Part shown: positions 56,497 to 64,000 of the stretch, one piece after another | Position numbering within the stretch: the stretch's first letter is position 1 | Layout of the letters: each line of letters begins with the position of its first letter | Origin: Rotaria sp. Silwood1 | Lineage: Eukaryota; Rotifera; Eurotatoria; Philodinida; Philodinidae | Length of the DNA: 64,000 nt | NCBI GenBank assembly: GCA_905250075.1 | Contig: CAJNOP010000042.1 | Location: 456,982 to 520,981 of the forward strand | Direction of reading: 5' to 3' | Translations under genes and position numbers: made by a program | The notes under the pieces: model-generated | The model's database searches: none | What the model saw: only the letters and a program-made list of their open reading frames with translations | What the model was told of the DNA's origin: nothing

Positions 56497-57767
56497 CTGT
56501 AGAAAATAGCGTTATGAAAATCATAATTAATTGTTTACATTGATATTATTTAATTAATACTTTAACATCAGTATGAAATGTTGAATATATTGTTATGAAT
56601 ACATAAGTAATAGTACATATGACGTGACCTTCTTTCATTAAAATATTTCAAAAAGTGCGAAATGTAGCACATGAATAAGAACTTTAAATCTTATTGAATA
56701 GAAGCAGAAAACAAGAATCATAACTACTTATAATGGAGATCTGTTGCAATAAAACTATGACTCATAAGTTTGGTAACATAAGTCAACTAATCAGAATTAT
56801 GGATAAGAGTGCAATACTAATGCTTTTTTTTAGTTTTAGTTATTAGAATTTTATTTAGCTGATACTTTTAATGTAATTTCAATAAACTAGAAATATCAAG
56901 AGAGAAAAATAAAGAGATTTTAATGAGTTGTATTAAATTGAAAAAAATCTCTGAATACGTAAGAGTTCTTACCGAATCAATGCATTGAATGATACAAACT
57001 AAACGTACTGTTGCAAAGGTCTACATTAAATGTTGATGATATATATTTGAAAATCATTTTTACACATTCAATTGAAAGGATACAGTCATGGTTGAACGTT
57101 GGGTTAGGCAGTGAGATTGTATTTTATTATGAATAGTATATGTGGTGTATGAATGAAGATAAGAACTTCAGTTATATCCACGCCTTATATCAATCATGTA
57201 CTTTTCTTTCATTTGCATAATTGTGAACTAGCTTATCATCAATGATAATATTCAAATCAAGCAAAGAAACATCTGTGAATTGTTGACAGAAATAAGATGA
57301 ATTTGTTAATCCAGTCCAATTAAAAAAAAATATACACATTCGTTTTTATATACATGGGGTGAGTACAGATGTAGCACACACGCTATTTTTTCCTTCAGCG
57401 TGTAAAACAGGTGTGCAAATTATGTTTCATTAGGATGCTGTACACATTATCTTGCAAGATATACTCTTTCAAAAAACATATTGCCTGGTCCTTGATGGAT
57501 TTTACTTTGGTTCTAAGTTTTAGAAGTTTTTCATTCTCGCTATAACTCAATAAGGAAAAGTAATAAAACTACTCTAACGATGTCGCGCTACAATGAAAGT
57601 TTTCGAATTAAACATATAGATGACGCTAACAATACTACATATATTATTTATTTGTCTATTCGAATCACCAATAAGTCTCCCAATCACATGTTGGGTACAT
57701 TCTTATTTGCAATCCAAGGAGAAGTGCATTCATATCCAAACATATTTGACTTATAAATCTTTTTTAG
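56497..57767. other. Intergenic region upstream of ACAT1
   Basis: No gene recognised. A weak GT-rich patch near 57095 might be a very old TG-type hairpin. The region ends in the splice-acceptor-like tract before the ACAT1 ATG. Confidence 0.5.
57753..57767 (+). promoter_or_regulatory. Splice-acceptor-like tract directly before the ACAT1 start
   Basis: AATCTTTTTTAG ends exactly at the base before ATG. With no upstream exon needed, this suits a spliced-leader trans-splice site (SL trans-splicing is known in bdelloids) or the end of a 5' UTR intron. Confidence 0.45.
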
Positions 57768-59775
<2,008 letters not shown>

Positions 59776-59880
59776 AATAGTTTTGTCCCGGTTATAATGT
59801 ATTTTGAATAAAAATTTTCTTAAAAACGAAATAAATAGATATTCATACAAAAATATTTATTTTTCTTTTTTTCTTGATTG

Positions 59881-60444
59881 ATGTCAAATATTCGAGTTCG
59901 TTGTTTATTACAACAATGTACAAAAGCTACATTACGTCTTCAAGATGAATCAGAAGTTACTGTAAGTTGATTGAATTGGAAACAATAAAATTTATTTGTT
60001 ATTTATAGATTAATCGTGGTATGATCGTATTTGTGGCTTTTATAAAACATGCTCAATTAGATGATGTAATTAAATTAGGTATGAGAAAAAGAAAAAGGTT
60101 ATTTGCTATTAAAATTGATTTATTTGAATATTTTAGCAAAAGAAATAGCTACAGTACGATTATGTGAAAGTGATGATGGATTAAAAACAATTATTGATTT
60201 ACCTGGTGATCTTTTAATTATTCCACAAGCAACATTAGGTGGTCGTCTTAATGGACATCGTTTTCAATATCATAATAATATAAATCGAGATATTGGTCTT
60301 GAATTTTATAATAAATTTGTTTTAAATTTACGTGAATTATGTAATCAAAATAAAGATAATGTTGTTCATGCAGGATCATATGGAATAAAACAAATTTATT
60401 CATGTGAAACAAATGGACCTGCTATGCATATAATTGAATTTTAA
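59881..60444 (+). CDS. DTD2: D-aminoacyl-tRNA deacylase 2 (animal tRNA deacylase, ATD)
   Basis: Three exons (59881-59961, 60009-60078, 60137-60444) give 152 aa; human DTD2 is about 168 aa. The conserved core DLPGDLLIIPQATLGGRL and the C-terminal Gly-Pro motif (ETNGPAMHIIEF, G144-P145) are intact. The Gly-Pro motif, in trans orientation in ATD, distinguishes it from DTD1, and the surrounding blocks match DTD2. The enzyme clears mischarged aminoacyl-tRNA (for example Ala on tRNA-Thr) and so protects translation, notably under oxidative stress (family knowledge). The gene starts 105 bp after the ACAT1 stop. An AATAAA overlaps its own stop codon (60443-60448), and TOP3A starts 46 bp later. Confidence 0.93.
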
Positions 60445-60469
60445 TAAAATATAGAAAATTAAATGATTA

Positions 60470-60482
60470 ATTTTAGTTTTAG
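60470..60482 (+). promoter_or_regulatory. Acceptor-like tract in the DTD2-TOP3A gap
   Basis: TAATTTTAGTTTTAG gives two candidate AG sites between the DTD2 stop (60444) and the TOP3A ATG (60491). The 46-bp gap leaves little room for a separate promoter, so a trans-splice acceptor is a reasonable reading. Confidence 0.45.
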
Positions 60483-60490
60483 ATGTTTAA

Positions 60491-63400
60491 ATGAGATTAA
60501 CTTCGATTGTATTTAAACAAATTATGCATCGAGTGCTTAATGTTGCAGAAAAAAATGATGCAGCTAAATCATTAGCTCGTCTTATTTCAAGAAATTCGGC
60601 ATCTATGGTAAAAAAAAAATAGATTTATATTTTCAATAAAGTTTATATATATATATTTATTTTTATTGTTTAGCGTGAAGGTTTTTCAAGATTTAATAAA
60701 ATTTATGAATTTAATTATCAACTTTTCAATCAACCAGTACAAATGATTTTTACATCTGTTTCTGGTCATATTATGAATTGTGATTTTACAGCAGCACATA
60801 ATAGTTGGTATGAAAACAAAAAAAAAAAAAAAATGTTTATTAGAGTTCTGAAAAAGTTTGTTCGAACTATAATGATATAAATTTTAGGGTACACGTTGAT
60901 CCTGTTGTTTTATTTGATGCTCCAGTTCAAAAGAGAGTAATTGATCGTGCAGCTGATCTTGAAGTATAATAAAAAGTTTTATTTTACAAAAAAAAACAAT
61001 CATTTTATTTTATTATAGAAAACATTAAAACGTGAAATAGTCAAATGTCAAACATTAATTATTTGGACTGATTGTGATCGTGAAGGTGAAAATATTGGAT
61101 ATGAAATAATTAATTTATGTCGACCATTAAAAAATGGTTTAAAAATTTATCGTGCTCGTTTTTCTGAAATAACATATGATAGTGCTGTACGTGCTCTATC
61201 AAATTTAACACAACCAGATGAACGTGTAAGTGCTGCTGTTGATGTTCGTCAAGAACTTGATTTACGTATTGGTGCAGCATTTACACGTTTTCAAACATTA
61301 CGTTTACAACGTTTATTTAGTTTTGATTCAAAACAAGTTATTAGTTATGGTTCATGTCAATTTCCAACATTAGGTTTTATTGTTGAACGTTATCTTCAAC
61401 GTGAAAATTTTATACGTGAACCATTTTGGAAAATATATGTTGAACATCAAACTGATAATAATCAATTTTGTGAATTTATATGGGAACGTAATCGTTTATT
61501 TGAACATCAACCATGTTTAATGATATATGATATGATTATGGATGAACCATTAGCTAAAGTTATGGATATTAAATCAAAAAATAAATCGAAATGGAGACCT
61601 ACTGCACTTGATACTGTTGTATGTGAAATGTCTTTTCGAAAATAAAAACGATCTAATAAAAATTAAATGTTTTTTTTTTTTCTTTGATTAGGAAATGGAA
61701 AAACTTGCAAGTCGAAAATTACGTATGACTGGTAAAAAAACAATGGATATAGCAGAAAAATTATATATGAAAGGTTTAATTAGTTATCCACGTACAGAAA
61801 CAAATATATTTCCATCAGAAATTAATCTTAATCCACTTGTTCAAAATCAAATTAATGATCAACGTTGGGGAACATTTGCTCAACGTGTACTTAATGATGG
61901 ACCACGACCACGTAATGGAAAAAATACTGATAAAGCTCATCCTCCTATACATCCAACACGTTATCCAGATGGACAATTAACAGTAAGATTTTTTTTTCTT
62001 TCTTTTCATATAATAATTATTTACTATATACTGAAAAGCGATAATATAATTCGAATTTTTTTTTTATTAAATTAAGGATGAAGAAAATAAATTATATGAA
62101 TTAATTGTTCGTCATTTTCTTGCTTGTCTTTCAAAAGATGCTCAAGGTGATGAAACAATAATTAAAATTAATATTGCAAATGAAAATGTATGTATATTGA
62201 CTTATTAAATAATAATATATTTCAATATGAAAGATTTAGTTTCATGCATCTGGTTTAATTATTCGTGAAAGAAATTATCTTGATGTTTATATTTATGATA
62301 AATGGTCCGAAAAAGTAAGTTGAAGATTTTTAAAAAAAACTTTGGTTTTTTTTTTTATGATAATTCTATAGGAATTACCACATTATGAATTAAATCAAAC
62401 ATTTTATCCAACAAAAATTGAAATGATACAAAGTGAAACATCACCACCACAATTATTAACTGAAGCTGATTTAATTTCTTTAATGGAAAAACATGGCATT
62501 GGTAAAATGAGCAGAAAAGAAAAAAAACTAAATACAATCAAAATTATTATTTTTGGCAAACAAAATAAATATTTTTAGGTACGGATGCAACACATGCAGA
62601 ACATATAGCAAAAATTCAAGAACGACTTTATACTAAAATGAATTCGGAACGAAGATTTGAACCAGAAAAATTAGGTCTTGGTTTATGTGAAGGTTATGAT
62701 AAAATGGGTCATGCACTATCAAAACCATATCTTCGTGCTGAACTTGAAAATCAACTTAAAGCGTATGTTGTCAAAAAAAAAAAATTTTTTGAAAATGAAA
62801 TATATTAAATAATTATTAGAGTTTGTGAAGGAAGAGCAAATCCAGCTAGTAAGTAAGATCCTTAATTTATGTATTTGGGGTGAAAAGTTTAGAATATCAG
62901 ATGATTATTTTTATTAGAGATGAAATAATTTCAATATATTTTTAAATAGATGTACTACGTGAACAAATTGATAAGTATCGACAAGTATTTATTGTTACGG
63001 CAGCACAAATTCAAAAACTTGATGATGCAATGAGTAAATATTTTGGTGCTCCAGGACAAAATCCTCCACCACCACCACCACCACGTCCACCACAACCACC
63101 ACCAGGACCTTTTGGTGATCGTACTAATAGAAATCAATTATCATCTGATAGAACTAATCCATCGAATAGGTAAAATTATTTCAAAATATTCGCTTTATTT
63201 TTTATCGAAGATTTTTTTTTTTTTGTTTCAGACCTGCACAATTTCCACGTAATAATAATAATAATCAACCAGCTAGGTTAATTTTAATTTTTATTATTAT
63301 TCTCGTATTGATTTGTATTTTGTTTAGACCTCAACAATCAAATCGTCCTGCTAGGTAAATTATTGATTTTCATTTAATATTTAATTATAATTTTTTGTTT

Positions 63401-63905
63401 TAGACCTTTACAACAAGAACAAATTCGTCCAACGAATAATCATAATGTACCAAAATGTAATTGTAATGTTGATGCTAAAGCATTAACAGTAAAAAAAGGT
63501 AATTTATTTATATTTCAATAAAGAATATTCTTTTGTTTTTTTTTAAAGATGGTCCTAATAAAGGTCGATCATTTTTTCGATGTGGAAATAATGATAATTG
63601 TAATTTTTTTGCTTGGAAAGAAGAGTATGTTTATATTTTACTTTTTTTTTTTTTTTTTAAATAAAAATTTAATTTTAGTATACCACAAAACAATGGCGGA
63701 GGTGATCAACGACAATTTGGTGATAATCAATCAAATTCAAATCGTAAAAGACGAAAATCAGATAATGATGAAGATGGAAAACAACGAAAATGTGGACTTT
63801 GTAAAGAATTAGGTAAGAATTTAGTTTATAATTGAAATTTAATCAAAAAGAAAGAAATTTTCTTAAGGTCATACACGTCGAAATTGTCCATCGTTAAATT
63901 TTTGA
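60491..63905 (+). CDS. TOP3A: DNA topoisomerase III alpha
   Basis: Seventeen exons: 60491-60607, 60674-60807, 60888-60963, 61019-61618, 61692-61982, 62077-62187, 62240-62314, 62372-62501, 62579-62762, 62820-62848, 62950-63169, 63232-63276, 63328-63354, 63404-63498, 63549-63624, 63679-63812, 63868-63905. They join in frame to 793 aa. The TOPRIM domain has VAEKNDAAK (E20) and [10 protein letters not shown] (D127, D129, E131); the catalytic Tyr is Y341 in ISYPRTETN; the core blocks [13 protein letters not shown] and [19 protein letters not shown] are present. The C-terminus carries a proline run, one GRF zinc finger (from C698) and a CCHC knuckle (C775, C778, H783, C788). Human TOP3A has about 1000 aa, a C4 zinc finger and two GRF fingers; the C4 finger and one GRF are absent here. 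It is the type IA enzyme of the BLM-TOP3A-RMI dissolvasome. The N-terminus ([18 protein letters not shown]) could target mitochondria. Confidence 0.95.
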
Positions 63906-64000
63906 TGTTTTATTTTATTTATATATATTTTTTTTTTCTGTATCAGATATTTACTTTGTTATTGTTTATGTTTGATTGATACTAAAATTGTTATGTAAAA

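Overview
The window is nuclear DNA of an animal, most probably a bdelloid rotifer (inference). The evidence is AT-rich sequence, short GT-AG introns (mostly 46-70 bp), orthologues of animal genes (ALDH18A1/P5CS, ACAT1, DTD2, TOP3A, a FAF1 relic), and protein types that I know as expanded in bdelloids: NHL-repeat proteins, F-box proteins, orphan GPCRs and intronless enzymes of bacterial or fungal look. A dispersed family of hairpins built from TGTGGG-like repeats resembles the TG-rich telomere repeat reported for bdelloids (recalled, not checked).

Layout. 0-4 kb: a 370-bp fold-back element, then an intact 7-exon GH5 endoglycoceramidase-like gene. 4-15 kb: long intergenic stretches with a gag remnant, an NHL-repeat gene, a second fold-back element, a B-box gene, a tiny 3-exon gene, and a perfect 32-bp palindrome beside a TG-type hairpin. 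15-24 kb: a GPCR, an APH-like kinase, a 1.4-kb inverted-repeat element and an EF-hand gene. 25.8-27.8 kb: a decayed FAF1-like gene. 29.9-33.3 kb: a complete 10-exon P5CS gene, flanked by an orphan RhoGEF (DH) exon and a broken ORF. 35-40.3 kb: an alpha/beta hydrolase, a second GPCR and a dead Tc1/mariner element. A 10-N gap lies at 40.4 kb. 44-51 kb: an intronless F-box gene, a UDP-glucuronosyltransferase pseudogene and a trypsin-fold protease. 52.7 kb: a two-exon gene for a small secreted cysteine-rich peptide of CS-alpha-beta defensin type. 54.6-56.5 kb: remains of unidentified genes. 57.8-63.9 kb: ACAT1, DTD2 and TOP3A, head to tail, with only 105 and 46 bp between them.

The genes form no single pathway. 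P5CS makes the precursor of proline, ornithine and arginine. ACAT1 is mitochondrial thiolase. DTD2 is a tRNA proofreading enzyme. TOP3A resolves recombination intermediates. The two most interesting signals are the hairpin family (13 copies, all intergenic, all with the G-rich arm 5') and the very compact ACAT1-DTD2-TOP3A array, which could be a polycistron resolved by spliced-leader trans-splicing. Exon models for the spliced genes were built by hand from splice sites and reading frame. Each is frame-consistent, but none is checked against RNA.
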